From contig CAVPUC010000006.1 in the NCBI GenBank assembly GCA_963708865.1, positions 130,290-194,289 of the forward strand: a stretch of 64,000 nt of DNA, given 5' to 3'. Below, piece after piece: positions 36,451 through 45,687 of this stretch. The DNA comes from DAIDKA01 sp963708865 (GTDB lineage Bacteria > Pseudomonadota > Gammaproteobacteria > Steroidobacterales > Steroidobacteraceae). The position numbers and the translations under genes are program-made. Under the pieces are notes generated by a model. It was not told the origin of the DNA. It worked only from the letters and a program-made list of their open reading frames with translations, and ran no database searches. Numbering within the stretch: the stretch's first letter is position 1; every line of letters begins with the position of its first letter.

Positions 36451-36487
36451 GGGGCATCGGCGCCGAGGCAGCTGCGGCCGATGCCCC
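36451..36487. repeat. 11-bp perfect inverted repeat (hairpin)
   Basis: GGGGCATCGGC and GCCGATGCCCC with a 15-base loop, just after the HigA-like fragment. It could form a strong hairpin, but no T-run follows on either strand, so terminator function is not assured. Confidence 0.5.
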
Positions 36488-36597
36488 ATGCAGAGCTTCA
36501 GTTGGAAACCACGACCTGGAATTTTTTGGCAGGTGGCACGTGGGGCCCGCAGCGATTTCGTGAAATCGGGTCGGAATTTGTAAATTACTGATTTTAT

Positions 36598-36673
<76 letters not shown>

Positions 36674-36727
36674 GCCGAAGATGAGACGAAATTGTGGGCG
36701 CGGATTGTACTAAGAATCCGCCTGAGT

Positions 36728-37153
36728 TCAGGAAATTTTTCGGACCCGGATCACAAGATCGATCCCCGCCATTTCCATACCGGCCGGCAGCGCCGGCAGG
36801 CGCGAGAATTCGACTTCCGGCACCGGCACATCCAGGAGCGCGCCGGTGTCCATGTCGTGAAAGTGATAGTGGGGGGCGATATTGGAGTCGAACCAGGTGC
36901 GGGCGCCGTCCACGGACAGCTGCCGGATGACGCCCCGCTCGGCGAACAGGTTCAGGGTGTTATAAACCGTGGCCTTCGACACGCGCGCACCGGCGGCCCT
37001 CAAGGTCGCCAGGATCTGCTCGGCGGACAGATGCTGCGGTGAGGCCAAGAGCAATGCGGCAATCCGCACGCGCTGTGCGGTCGGCCGGATGCCCAATCCG
37101 GCCAGGCGCCGGGCGCACTGCCCGGGAGGGTCAGGTAAGCCGTTGTCCTGCAT
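36728..37153 (-). CDS. Fur family transcriptional regulator
   Basis: About 141 residues. N-terminal winged helix: GIRPTAQRVRIAALLLASPQ, LSAEQILATL, VSKATVYNTLNLFAERGVIR. The metal-binding part has NIAPHYHFHDMDTGALLDV. The C-terminal CxxC pairs of ferric uptake regulator Fur are absent, so it may be closer to Irr/PerR-like members. Target and metal unknown. It lies directly downstream of ispH on the same strand with a 15-base gap, and faces the tRNA-Thr. Confidence 0.75.
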   Translation of the reverse strand: MQDNGLPDPPGQCARRLAGLGIRPTAQRVRIAALLLASPQHLSAEQILATLRAAGARVSKATVYNTLNLFAERGVIRQLSVDGARTWFDSNIAPHYHFHDMDTGALLDVPVPEVEFSRLPALPAGMEMAGIDLVIRVRKIS

Positions 37154-37168
37154 GGCGGCCATTATAGC

Positions 37169-38125
37169 TCAGGACGCCGGACCCACTTCCGGTCGGCGCA
37201 GCTCCCGCGGCAAGCCGAAAATCACGTGCTCCCCGCGCCCGGCAATCTCCTCGGGCACCTCGGCCCCCCACTCACGCAGCTGGCTGATGACCTGCTGCAC
37301 GAGCACTTCCGGGGCGGACGCCCCGGCGGTCACGCCGACGACGTTCTTGCCTTCGAACCAGTCGCGGTGCATGTCCGCCGCGCCATCGACCAGGTACCCG
37401 GGAATGCCGGCACGGTCGGCGAGTTCCCGCAGGCGGTTGGAATTGGAACTGGCCCGCGAGCCCACCACCACCAGCACATCCGCCTTCTCGAGCAGCTTCT
37501 TCACCGCATCCTGGCGGTTCTGGGTGGCGTAGCAGATATCTTCCTTGCGCGGGGTCTCAAGGTCCGGGAAGCGCTTGCGCAAGGCCCCGACGATCTCGAC
37601 CGTGTCATCGACTGACAGCGTGGTCTGGGTGACGAAGGCGAGCTTCGCCGGATCGCGCACTTCCAACGCCTCGGCGTCGCGCACGTTCTGCACCAGCCAG
37701 ATACGGCCGCCGAAGCTGGTATCAAAGCGGCCGAGCGTGCCTTCGACTTCCGGATGACCGTGGTGGCCGATCAGGATCACATCCAGCCCATCGCGCGCAT
37801 AGCGCTGCACTTCCATGTGCACCTTGGTCACCAGCGGACAGGTGGCATCGAATATCGTGAGCTGGCGATCCTTGGCCCCCAGCTCGATCGCGGTGGAGAC
37901 ACCGTGTGCGGAGAAAATCAGCGTGGCGCCCGAGGGCACCTCCTCCAGCTCCTCGATGAACACGGCGCCGAGATTGCGCAGCCGATCCACCACATGCTTG
38001 TTGTGCACCACTTCATGCCGCACGTACACCGGCGCGCCGAACATCGACAGGGCACGCTCGACGATCTCGATGGCGCGATCCACACCGGCACAGAAGCCGC
38101 GGGGGTTGGCGAGCAGTACTTGCAT
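37169..38125 (-). CDS. ispH: 4-hydroxy-3-methylbut-2-enyl diphosphate reductase
   Basis: Last enzyme of the MEP pathway, a [4Fe-4S] reductase making IPP and DMAPP. Cluster-binding cysteines are in NPRGFCAGVDRA, IFDATCPLVTKVH and DICYATQNRQDAV. Other conserved stretches: YVRHEVVHNKHVV, FSAHGVS, GHHGHPEVEGTLG, GSRASSNSNRL and GASAPEVLVQQVI. 318 residues, normal length. ATG shares one base with the lspA stop (TGATG), so it is translated with lspA and ileS. Confidence 0.97.
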   Translation of the reverse strand: MQVLLANPRGFCAGVDRAIEIVERALSMFGAPVYVRHEVVHNKHVVDRLRNLGAVFIEELEEVPSGATLIFSAHGVSTAIELGAKDRQLTIFDATCPLVTKVHMEVQRYARDGLDVILIGHHGHPEVEGTLGRFDTSFGGRIWLVQNVRDAEALEVRDPAKLAFVTQTTLSVDDTVEIVGALRKRFPDLETPRKEDICYATQNRQDAVKKLLEKADVLVVVGSRASSNSNRLRELADRAGIPGYLVDGAADMHRDWFEGKNVVGVTAGASAPEVLVQQVISQLREWGAEVPEEIAGRGEHVIFGLPRELRRPEVGPAS

Positions 38126-38628
38126 CAGTTCGAACTCCTGCGAGCATCCGTGAAGGCATCCAGCAACAGCAGCGCCGCGCCCACCGTGATGGCTGAATCC
38201 GCCACATTGAAGGCGGGAAACTGCGCATCGTGCCAATGCGCCAAGATGAAATCGACGACCTGCCCACCGAGCAACCGGTCGATCAGGTTGCCGAGCGCGC
38301 CAGCCAGAATCAGCGCCAGGCTCAAGCAGAGCAGCCGCTGCGTGCGCCCGTTGAGCCCGCGCAGCCAGTACAAAAGCCCCAAGCCGACCACCACTGCGAG
38401 GCCCGAAAACAGCCACCGCTGCCAGCCTGAGGCGCTATCCAGCAGGCTCCAGGCCGCCCCCCGATTGTACCTGAGCGTGATATCCAGCACCGGCAGGAGC
38501 GTCCGGAGGCCCCCATAGGCCATGTGATTGACGATCCAGGCCTTGGAGAGCTGATCCAGGGCGATCACCACCACCACCAGCGGCAGCCACCGCCAGCCGC
38601 TCGCCAAGAGGGGCGGCCGGGCGCTCAC
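38125..38628 (-). CDS. lspA: Lipoprotein signal peptidase
   Basis: Inner-membrane aspartyl peptidase that cleaves prolipoprotein signal peptides. Four hydrophobic segments; motifs DQLSKAWIV, LRYNRGAAWSLL, GALGNLIDRLLGGQVVDF (first catalytic Asp) and FPAFNVADSAITVG (second Asp). Start is GTG 38628, which overlaps the ileS stop by GTGA; the longer ORF upstream lies inside ileS. About 167 residues. Order ileS-lspA-ispH is common in gammaproteobacteria. Confidence 0.95.
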   Translation of the reverse strand: MSARPPLLASGWRWLPLVVVVIALDQLSKAWIVNHMAYGGLRTLLPVLDITLRYNRGAAWSLLDSASGWQRWLFSGLAVVVGLGLLYWLRGLNGRTQRLLCLSLALILAGALGNLIDRLLGGQVVDFILAHWHDAQFPAFNVADSAITVGAALLLLDAFTDARRSSN

Positions 38629-41468
38629 GTGAACCTCCGGGTTTCCCCCGGGCCTTCGATATTGGTCAGACAGCGATCGCAGATCTCGGGGTGCGCGGGA
38701 TGGACACCTACCGTCGCGCGGTGATGCCAGCAGCGCACACACTTGGGGTACGTTGACGGCCGGACGGTGAGCCACACTCCCTCACGGGCGGTCTCGGTCG
38801 CCGGTACGGCGCCCGCCGGCGCCGTCGACACCTTGTGTACGGCGGCTTCCGAGGTGATCAAGAGGAAGCGCAGCTCCGCCCCCAGCGCATTGAAGCGCTC
38901 GAACTCCGCCGGCGCACAGTAGATGTCGACTTCGGCATCCAGGGGCGCACCGATCTGCTGCGCTTCGCGCAGCTTCTCAAGCTCCCGCGACACATCGCGC
39001 TTGAGGTTCATGAAGCTCGGCCAGTCGATATCGTGAGCGGCGCCTTCGGGCAGCGCATGCCACTGGGCCAGGAACACCGAATCGGCGGGTACCCCGGGCA
39101 GATGCCGCCACAGCTCCTCGGCGGTGAAGGACAGCACCGGCGCGAGCCAGCGCACCATGGCGTGGGCAATGTGATAGAGCGCCGTCTGCGCCGAGCGGCG
39201 CGCGTGACTGGCGGCAGGCGTCGTGTAGAGCCGGTCGCGCACGATATCCAGATAGAGGGCGCTTAAGTCCACGATGCAGAAGTTGTGCACCTTGTGGTAG
39301 ACCAGATGGAACGCGTACTCGCGGTAGGCCTCGACGATTTCGGCCTGCAGCTGCGCGGTGCGCGTGACCGCCCAGCGATCCAGCGCCACCATCTCGGCCG
39401 GATGCACCGCATCCTTGGCCGGATCAAAGCCATGCAGGTTGCCCAGGAGGAACCGCGCGGTGTTGCGCATGCGCCGGTAGCCATCGGCGGTGCGGTTGAT
39501 CAGCGCATCCGACACGCTCATCTCATTGGCATAGTCGGTGGCGGCGACCCACAGCCGCAGCACATCGGCGCCCAAGGATCCGACCACTTTCTGCGGCAGG
39601 ATCACGTTGCCCAAGGACTTGGACATCTTGCGGCCCTTCTCATCCACGGTGAATCCGTGGGTGAGCACGGCGCGATACGGCGCGCGTTCGTAGAGCGCCT
39701 CGGCCATCAGGAGCGAGCTTTGGAACCAGCCGCGATGCTGGTCGGAGCCTTCGGTGTAGAGGTCCGCGGGCATCTCAAAACCGGGCCGCATCGTCGCCAT
39801 GAAATCGAACGACACGCCGGAGTCCGCCCAGACATCCATCACATCCTTGAGCTTCTCGTAGTCCGCAGCTTCGCCGCCCAGGAGCTCCGCCGGATCGAGC
39901 GAAAACCAGGCCTCGACACCTGCGCGCGCCACGCGCCCGGCCACCGCCTCGATGAGTTCCGGGGTGCGCGGATGCAGCTCGCCGGTATTCTTGTGAACGA
40001 AGAGCGCGAGCGGCACGCCCCAGGTGCGCTGGCGCGAAATGCACCAGTCGGGCCGATCCGCGATCATGCCGCTGATGCGCTGCTCGCCCCACGCCGGCGT
40101 CCACTTCACGCCGCGGATATCGCGCAGCGCGTGCGTGCGCAGCCCCTTCTGATCCATGCTGATGAACCACTGCGGGGTGGTGCGAAACACCACCGGGGAG
40201 TGGTGGCGCCAGCAGTGCGGATAGCTGTGGACGTAGGGCTCCTCATGGATCAGCGTGCCATTGGCGCGCATGGTCTCGATGATCAGCTTGCCGCCCTCTT
40301 CCAGCTTAAGGCCCCCGACCAGTGGCGTATCGGCGAGAAAGCGGCCATCGTTGCCGGTGGGATTGGGGACCGCGAGGCTGTAACGCCGAGCGATCGCGAA
40401 GTCCTCCTGGCCATGCGCCGGTGCCGTATGCACCGCGCCCGTGCCCGCATCGGCCGTGACGTGATCGCCTAAGATCACCGGCACATCGTAGGCCTGGAAG
40501 GGATGCGCCACGCGCAGGTTTTCCAGCACGCGGCCCTTGAAGGATTCCTTGGGCAGCTCGGCCTCCACCGGGTCGGTGGTTTGCACGCCGTAGCGGGCCA
40601 GACACGGCTCGGCGAGCTGCAAGGCCAGCACCAGATTGCGGTCTTGGGTGCGCACCAGCACGTAATCAAACTCCGCATTCAGTGCCACCGCCTGGTTGGC
40701 GGGCAGTGACCACGGCGTCGTCGTCCAGATGACGATGTCCGTGGGGGTCGCGCCGAGCGATCCTGGTGCCGCGCCGATGCGGGTTTCGAAGTCGCGGTTG
40801 TCGAGGATGCGGAAGGCCACATCGATGGCGGTCGAGGTATGGTCCTCGTACTCCACTTCCGCCTCAGCGAGCGCCGAGCGGCAGTCAAAGCACCAGTGCA
40901 CGGGTTTGACCCCCTTGTACACATGGCCGTTGGCGATGACGCGACCCAGCACGCGGATCTGGTGCGCCTCGTACTGCGGATCCATGGTGAGGTAGGGATG
41001 ATCCCAATCCCCGAGTACACCCAGGCGCTTAAAATCCGCCCGCTGCAGCTCGACCTGCTCTGCGGCATAGGCGCGGCAGGCCGCACGAAAGCCTGCGGCA
41101 TCGAGCTTCTGGCCGGGGCGACCGTGCTTCTTTTCCACTTGCTGTTCGATGGGCAGCCCATGGCAGTCCCAGCCGGGCACATACGGGGCATCGAAGCCGT
41201 CCAGCTGGCGCGACTTGATGATGATGTCCTTCAGAATCTTGTCGAGCGCATGGCCCAGGTGAATGGTGCCGTTGGCATACGGCGGGCCATCGTGCAGATA
41301 GAAGCGCGGCCGGCCGCCGCTTGCGGCGCGGATGCGGCCATGCAGATCGGACTGTTCCCACTCGGCCAGCATTTTCGGTTCGCGCTGCGTCAGGTCCGCC
41401 TTCATGGCGAAACCGGTCTGCGGCAGGTTTATGGTTTGCTTGTAGTCAGGCACTTCACACTCACTCAA
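38625..41468 (-). CDS. ileS: Isoleucyl-tRNA synthetase
   Basis: 947 residues. Class I signatures: PYANGTIHLGHALDKILKD (HIGH) and GRKMSKSLGNVI (KMSKS). The editing domain contains WTTTPWSLPANQAVALN and GTGAVHTAPAHGQEDF. WDCHGLPIE and the C-terminal zinc cysteines CVRCWHH and ICDRCL are present. Frame intact. The ATG at 41468 overlaps the end of ribF by 4 bases; the stop overlaps the lspA start. The ribF-ileS-lspA-ispH run is a tightly coupled operon. Confidence 0.97.
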   Translation of the reverse strand: MSECEVPDYKQTINLPQTGFAMKADLTQREPKMLAEWEQSDLHGRIRAASGGRPRFYLHDGPPYANGTIHLGHALDKILKDIIIKSRQLDGFDAPYVPGWDCHGLPIEQQVEKKHGRPGQKLDAAGFRAACRAYAAEQVELQRADFKRLGVLGDWDHPYLTMDPQYEAHQIRVLGRVIANGHVYKGVKPVHWCFDCRSALAEAEVEYEDHTSTAIDVAFRILDNRDFETRIGAAPGSLGATPTDIVIWTTTPWSLPANQAVALNAEFDYVLVRTQDRNLVLALQLAEPCLARYGVQTTDPVEAELPKESFKGRVLENLRVAHPFQAYDVPVILGDHVTADAGTGAVHTAPAHGQEDFAIARRYSLAVPNPTGNDGRFLADTPLVGGLKLEEGGKLIIETMRANGTLIHEEPYVHSYPHCWRHHSPVVFRTTPQWFISMDQKGLRTHALRDIRGVKWTPAWGEQRISGMIADRPDWCISRQRTWGVPLALFVHKNTGELHPRTPELIEAVAGRVARAGVEAWFSLDPAELLGGEAADYEKLKDVMDVWADSGVSFDFMATMRPGFEMPADLYTEGSDQHRGWFQSSLLMAEALYERAPYRAVLTHGFTVDEKGRKMSKSLGNVILPQKVVGSLGADVLRLWVAATDYANEMSVSDALINRTADGYRRMRNTARFLLGNLHGFDPAKDAVHPAEMVALDRWAVTRTAQLQAEIVEAYREYAFHLVYHKVHNFCIVDLSALYLDIVRDRLYTTPAASHARRSAQTALYHIAHAMVRWLAPVLSFTAEELWRHLPGVPADSVFLAQWHALPEGAAHDIDWPSFMNLKRDVSRELEKLREAQQIGAPLDAEVDIYCAPAEFERFNALGAELRFLLITSEAAVHKVSTAPAGAVPATETAREGVWLTVRPSTYPKCVRCWHHRATVGVHPAHPEICDRCLTNIEGPGETRRFT

Positions 41469-42394
41469 ATATTCAACAGCGCTCGCGCCTGCGTGGCATC
41501 GCGGTCGATCTGCGCGACCATCGCCTCCAGCGACTCGAACTTAAGCTCCGGGCGCAGGAACTGCACACATTCGACCGCGATCTCCCGACCGTACAGGTCG
41601 GCGGCGAAGTCGAACACATGCACCTCGAGCCACGGCTCGATCCCGCCCACGGTCGGGCGCGTGCCGATGCTGGCGACGCCGTTCAGCGGCGCCCCCATCG
41701 CGCCCCGCACGGACACCCGCACGGCGTAGATGCCGGCCAGCGGCAGCCGCCGATGGGGAAAGCGCACATTGGCGGTCGGAAAGCCAAGCTTACGTCCCAG
41801 CTGCTCCCCGCGCACCACCCGACCCGTCATCGTATAGGGACGGCCCAGGAGGCGCTCGGCCCGCGCCAGATCCCCGGCCGCCAGCGCCTCGCGCACGGCG
41901 CTGCTGCTTAAGCGCTCGCCGGCCAGGGTCACGGGTTCCACGATGTCGACCGCGAAGCCCAGCCGCCGCCCGGCCGCCTCGAGCTGCTCGGCCGTGCCGC
42001 CGCCGCCTTTGCCAAAGCGGAAATCATGGCCCACCACCACGATGGCGGGGCGCAGGCGCTCGGCCAGCAGGCCCGCGAAGTCATCGGCGCTCAAGGAGCG
42101 GGTGGCGGCGCCGAACCGCAGCACGCACACCGCATCCAGCTGCAGATGTTCCAGGCACCGCCAGCGTTCCCGGAAGGAGGTGAGCCGCACCGGTGGATTG
42201 TCCGGCGTCAGGTACTCCCGCGGCATGGGTTCAAAGGTGACCATGACGGTGGGCACGCCCAGCTGCTGCGCATGGCCACGCAACCGCGCGAGCAGCGCCT
42301 GGTGCCCCAGGTGCAGGCCGTCATAGGTGCCAACGGTGAGGGCCTGGCCGCCTTTAAGGGCGCCGAGCGGCGGAAGTCCACGAATCAGGTGCAT
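41465..42394 (-). CDS. ribF: Bifunctional riboflavin kinase/FAD synthetase
   Basis: 309 residues. N-terminal FMN adenylyltransferase domain: LTVGTYDGLHLGHQALLARL, VVVGHDFRFGKGGGG, LSSSAVREALAAGD. C-terminal flavokinase: GRVVRGEQLGRKLGFPTANV, GIYAVRV, GTRPTVGG, LEVHVFDF. Makes FMN and FAD. ATG 42394 stands at the operon head, 112 bases from the divergent rpsT. The murJ gene that often lies between rpsT and ribF is missing here. Confidence 0.96.
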   Translation of the reverse strand: MHLIRGLPPLGALKGGQALTVGTYDGLHLGHQALLARLRGHAQQLGVPTVMVTFEPMPREYLTPDNPPVRLTSFRERWRCLEHLQLDAVCVLRFGAATRSLSADDFAGLLAERLRPAIVVVGHDFRFGKGGGGTAEQLEAAGRRLGFAVDIVEPVTLAGERLSSSAVREALAAGDLARAERLLGRPYTMTGRVVRGEQLGRKLGFPTANVRFPHRRLPLAGIYAVRVSVRGAMGAPLNGVASIGTRPTVGGIEPWLEVHVFDFAADLYGREIAVECVQFLRPELKFESLEAMVAQIDRDATQARALLNI

Positions 42395-42506
42395 TTAGTT
42401 GAAATTATAGGCAAGTCAGCTCCCGCCAAGTTGACAACCTTGAGGTCGATCAGCAGACTACCGGCCCCTTGAATCGGGCACGTCCCGTCGTCTTTTGGAG
42501 AGTCCT

Positions 42507-42770
42507 TTGGCCAATACCAAGTCCGCGGAAAAAGCCGCTCGCCAGGCCGAGAAGCACCGCGCACAGAATGTTGCCCTTCGTTCGCGCATGCGCAGTGCGG
42601 TACGCAAGGTCACGGCCGCCGTCGAGGGCGGCAACAAGGAAGTGGCCGGCACGAGCTACCGCGAGGCCGTTCCCGTGATCGACTCGCTCGTGAACAAGAA
42701 CATCATTCATCGCAACAAGGCTAATCGGCACAAAAGCCGCCTCGCCGCGCGCGTTCGCGCCATGGGCTGA
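42507..42770 (+). CDS. rpsT: 30S ribosomal protein S20
   Basis: 87 residues: LANTKSAEKAARQAEKHRAQ, RMRSAVRKVTAAV, and NKNIIHRNKANRHKSRLAAR, as in bacterial S20. The start is TTG 42507 with GGAG 8 bases upstream; E. coli rpsT also starts with UUG, which supports this choice over the GTG/ATG-like positions further upstream. Convergent with obgE, with stops 5 bases apart. Confidence 0.95.
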   Translation: MANTKSAEKAARQAEKHRAQNVALRSRMRSAVRKVTAAVEGGNKEVAGTSYREAVPVIDSLVNKNIIHRNKANRHKSRLAARVRAMG

Positions 42771-42774
42771 AGGC

Positions 42775-43821
42775 TCACGCTTCGCCCGCGTCCTCATCCT
42801 CGGGAGGACGCTGACTCTGCTCCAGAAACGTCATGATTGCCTGCACCAGCTCAGGCGTTCCCGCACCCGTGGCCCCGGAGATCAGGAAGTGCGGCCCGCG
42901 AAAGCGCAGGCGCCTCACGATGTCCTTGGCGCGGGCCTGGGCTTCCTCCGGCGGCAACAGATCGCTCTTGTTCAGGATCAGCCAGCGCGGCTTCTCGAGC
43001 AGATCCGCACTGAATTTCTTCAGCTCCGCGATGATGGCCCGCGCACCCTTGACCGGATCGGCGTCCGGATCGAGCGGTGCGATATCCACCAGGTGCAGCA
43101 GGACCCGCGTGCGCTGCAGATGCTTGAGAAAACGGATCCCCAACCCTGCCCCTTCCGCCGCGCCTTCGATCAACCCTGGAATATCCGCCATCACGAAGCT
43201 GCGCTGATCGCCGGCGCTCACGACCCCGAGGTTCGGATACAGGGTCGTGAACGGGTAATCGGCCACCTTCGGGCGGGCATGCGACACCGCGCGGATCAGC
43301 GTCGACTTGCCGGCATTGGGCAGGCCGAGGAGACCCACATCGGCGATGACCTTCATCTCCAGTTCCAGCAGACGCTTCTCACCGGGCAGCCCCGTGCCGA
43401 ACTGGCGGGGCGTGCGGTTGGTGCTGGACTTGAACTTGGTGTTGCCCCAGCCGCCCTTGCCGCCGCGGGCGACCAGGAGCTGATCGTCGACCTTCGCGAG
43501 ATCCCCGAGCTCCTCGCCGGTGTCGGCGTCGCGCACTACCGTGCCGACGGGGAGCGGGATGTAGAGATCGGCGCCGGCCGCGCCCGTGCAGTCGTTGCCG
43601 CTGCCGGCCGTGCCGTGCGGGGCGCGGTAGGTGCGCTCGACGCGAAAATCAGCCAGGGTATTGATGCCGGGGACGGCCTTGAGCCACACGCTGCCGCCGT
43701 GGCCACCGTCGCCGCCATCGGGACCTCCGAAGGGGACGAACTTCTCGCGCCGGAAGCTGGCGCAGCCCCGACCGCCATTGCCCGCCTGAACTTTGACGCG
43801 GGCTTCATCGACGAATTTCAT
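42775..43821 (-). CDS. obgE: Obg/CgtA GTPase
   Basis: 348 residues. The N-terminal Obg fold is Gly-rich (GNGGRGCASFRREKFVPFGG, GDGGHGGSV). G1 is GLPNAGKST, then DYPFTTLYPNLGVV, DIPGLIEGAAEG (G3), NKSDLLP (G4) and SGATGAGTPEL (G5). It acts in large ribosomal subunit assembly and stress control. Downstream of rplU-rpmA on the same strand, the usual arrangement. Confidence 0.97.
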   Translation of the reverse strand: MKFVDEARVKVQAGNGGRGCASFRREKFVPFGGPDGGDGGHGGSVWLKAVPGINTLADFRVERTYRAPHGTAGSGNDCTGAAGADLYIPLPVGTVVRDADTGEELGDLAKVDDQLLVARGGKGGWGNTKFKSSTNRTPRQFGTGLPGEKRLLELEMKVIADVGLLGLPNAGKSTLIRAVSHARPKVADYPFTTLYPNLGVVSAGDQRSFVMADIPGLIEGAAEGAGLGIRFLKHLQRTRVLLHLVDIAPLDPDADPVKGARAIIAELKKFSADLLEKPRWLILNKSDLLPPEEAQARAKDIVRRLRFRGPHFLISGATGAGTPELVQAIMTFLEQSQRPPEDEDAGEA

Positions 43822-43860
43822 GAGGGCAGCACTCGCGGCCGCACGCCGGCCCTCACCGGA

Positions 43861-44136
43861 TCAATTGGAGCTGGCAGCGGCCTCGGGCAGCACACTGACG
43901 AACGTCCGCTGCTCAGGACCCTTGCGGGCGAACTGCACCCGGCCGGTCACCAACGCAAACAGGGTGTGGTCGGTGCCAACCCCCACGTTCGGGCCGGCGC
44001 GCATCGGGGTGCCGCGCTGGCGGACCAGAATGTTGCCCGCGGCGACCAGTTCTCCGCCGAAGCGCTTGACGCCCAGACGCTTGGAGTGCGAATCGCGGCC
44101 GTTGCGAGTACTGCCGCCAGCCTTTTTATGTGCCAT
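43861..44136 (-). CDS. rpmA: 50S ribosomal protein L27
   Basis: 91 residues: MAHKKAGGSTRNGRDSHSKR, LGVKRFGGELVAAGNILVRQ, RGTPMRAGPNVGVGTDHTL, then VQFARKGPEQRTFVSV. It lies near the peptidyl-transferase centre with its N-terminal tail. Between rplU and obgE with short gaps, one operon. Confidence 0.97.
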   Translation of the reverse strand: MAHKKAGGSTRNGRDSHSKRLGVKRFGGELVAAGNILVRQRGTPMRAGPNVGVGTDHTLFALVTGRVQFARKGPEQRTFVSVLPEAAASSN

Positions 44137-44164
44137 GTCTAGATCCTTCGAATAAGTGGCGCGA

Positions 44165-44479
44165 TCAGACCGCGCTGATGTCGGTGACCTTCACTTCCGT
44201 GAAGAGCTGCCGGTGCGTGCCCTGGCGCAGGTAGTGCTTGCGGCGGCGAAACTTGACGATGACCGCCTTGTCGCCCTGGCCGTGGCGCACCACGGTGGCC
44301 AGCACCTTGCTGCCCTCCACACGGGGGGAGCCGATCTTCACATCGGCGCCTTCGCCGATGAGCCGCACGTCGGCAAATTCGACGGTGTCGCCCGGCAGGG
44401 CATCCAGCTTCTCTACTTTCAGGACCGCGTCCTTGGTGACCCGATACTGCTTGCCGCCTGTGGCGATAACCGCGTACAT
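44165..44479 (-). CDS. rplU: 50S ribosomal protein L21
   Basis: 104 residues: MYAVIATGGKQYRVTKDAVL, GDTVEFADVRLIG, GHGQGDKAVIVKF-type sequence (VRHGQGDKAVIVKFRRRKHY) and RQGHRQ-type end (LRQGTHRQLFTEVKVTDI). Binds 23S rRNA. Starts at 44479 after an upstream extension in the same frame is discarded. The 220 bases before it, shared with ispB, must hold the divergent promoters. Confidence 0.97.
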   Translation of the reverse strand: MYAVIATGGKQYRVTKDAVLKVEKLDALPGDTVEFADVRLIGEGADVKIGSPRVEGSKVLATVVRHGQGDKAVIVKFRRRKHYLRQGTHRQLFTEVKVTDISAV

Positions 44480-44701
44480 GTTGAATTCCTGCAATGAAGT
44501 TGCGCGCCCGGCCAAACCTTGGGCCCACGCGAAATGTCGCGCATTCTACTGACCGGGGCCGGGCGGGTCAAACGATGAGTTTTCGAGCCCCTACGGGGAC
44601 TTACGCACCGGTGGGCGCCCCCGGGCGTCGGATTGGCAGAAGCATTCTCGGATGGCCTCCCGGTCAGCTACGATGCCGCAGTTTATACAGCCCTGGCACC
44701 C

Positions 44702-45670
44702 ATGACCCTCAGCGAAATCCGATCCATCGTCCACTCAGACCTCACCGCCGTGGACGCGGTCATCCGGGCACGGCTGAAGAGTTCGGTGCCGCTGGTCGAC
44801 CGTATTGCCGAACACATCATTGCCGGGGGCGGCAAACGGCTGCGGCCGCTCCTGGTGGTCCTGGCCGGCCGGGCCTGCAATTCCAACAGCAAAGCTCATG
44901 TTGAAGCTGCGGCCTTCATCGAGTTCATCCATACCGCAACGCTTCTGCACGACGATGTGGTGGACGGCTCCTCGATGCGCCGCGGCCGAGATACCGCCAA
45001 CGAAGTCTTCGGCAATCAGGCAAGCGTCCTGGTCGGTGATTTCGTCTACTCCCGCGCCTTCCAGATGATGGCGTCCCTGGGCAGCCAGCGGGTCCTTGCC
45101 ATCATGGCCGATGCCACCAACGTCATCGCCGAGGGCGAGGTGCTGCAGCTGATGCACGCCCATGATCCGGAGACCACCGAGCAGCGGTATCTGGAAGTCA
45201 TCTATAGAAAGACGGCACGCCTCTTTGAAGCGGGCGCCGAAGTCGCCGCGGTGCTGGCGGAGGGGCCGCCCGAAGTCCAACGCGCGCTCGCCGACTACGG
45301 ACGGCATCTGGGTACCGCGTATCAGCTGGTCGATGATGTCCTCGATTTCCGCTCCAATCCCGCCGAGCGCGGCAAGAACCTGGGCGATGACCTGGCGGAG
45401 GGCAAACCCACACTGCCCTTGATTCATGCGCTGCGTTCGGCCGGTGAGGCCGACCGCGCGCTCATCCGCACCGCCATCCGCCAGGGCGGATTGGCGCAGC
45501 TTGAGCCGATCGTCGCCGCCATCGAATCCACCGGTGGTATTGACTACGCATCACGCGTGGCGCAGCGTGAATCGGAGCTCGCGCTGCAGGCACTGACGGT
45601 GCTGCCTGATACACCGTATCGCCGCGGCCTTGCCGCGCTCGCGGAATTTGCCGTCGCCCACACGACGTGA
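44702..45670 (+). CDS. ispB: Octaprenyl diphosphate synthase
   Basis: About 322 residues of trans-polyprenyl synthase making the ubiquinone side chain. First Asp-rich motif LLHDDVVDGSSMRRG, second YQLVDDVLDF; GGGKRLRPLLVVLA and GKNLGDDLAEGKPTLPLIHA are conserved. ATG 44702 (MTLSEIRSIV) matches the family start; an in-frame upstream extension is not conserved. Divergent from rplU, as in many gammaproteobacteria. Chain length eight is taken from the family, not readable here. Confidence 0.9.
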   Translation: MTLSEIRSIVHSDLTAVDAVIRARLKSSVPLVDRIAEHIIAGGGKRLRPLLVVLAGRACNSNSKAHVEAAAFIEFIHTATLLHDDVVDGSSMRRGRDTANEVFGNQASVLVGDFVYSRAFQMMASLGSQRVLAIMADATNVIAEGEVLQLMHAHDPETTEQRYLEVIYRKTARLFEAGAEVAAVLAEGPPEVQRALADYGRHLGTAYQLVDDVLDFRSNPAERGKNLGDDLAEGKPTLPLIHALRSAGEADRALIRTAIRQGGLAQLEPIVAAIESTGGIDYASRVAQRESELALQALTVLPDTPYRRGLAALAEFAVAHTT

Positions 45671-45687
45671 GCGATCCAGGAGCCAAG

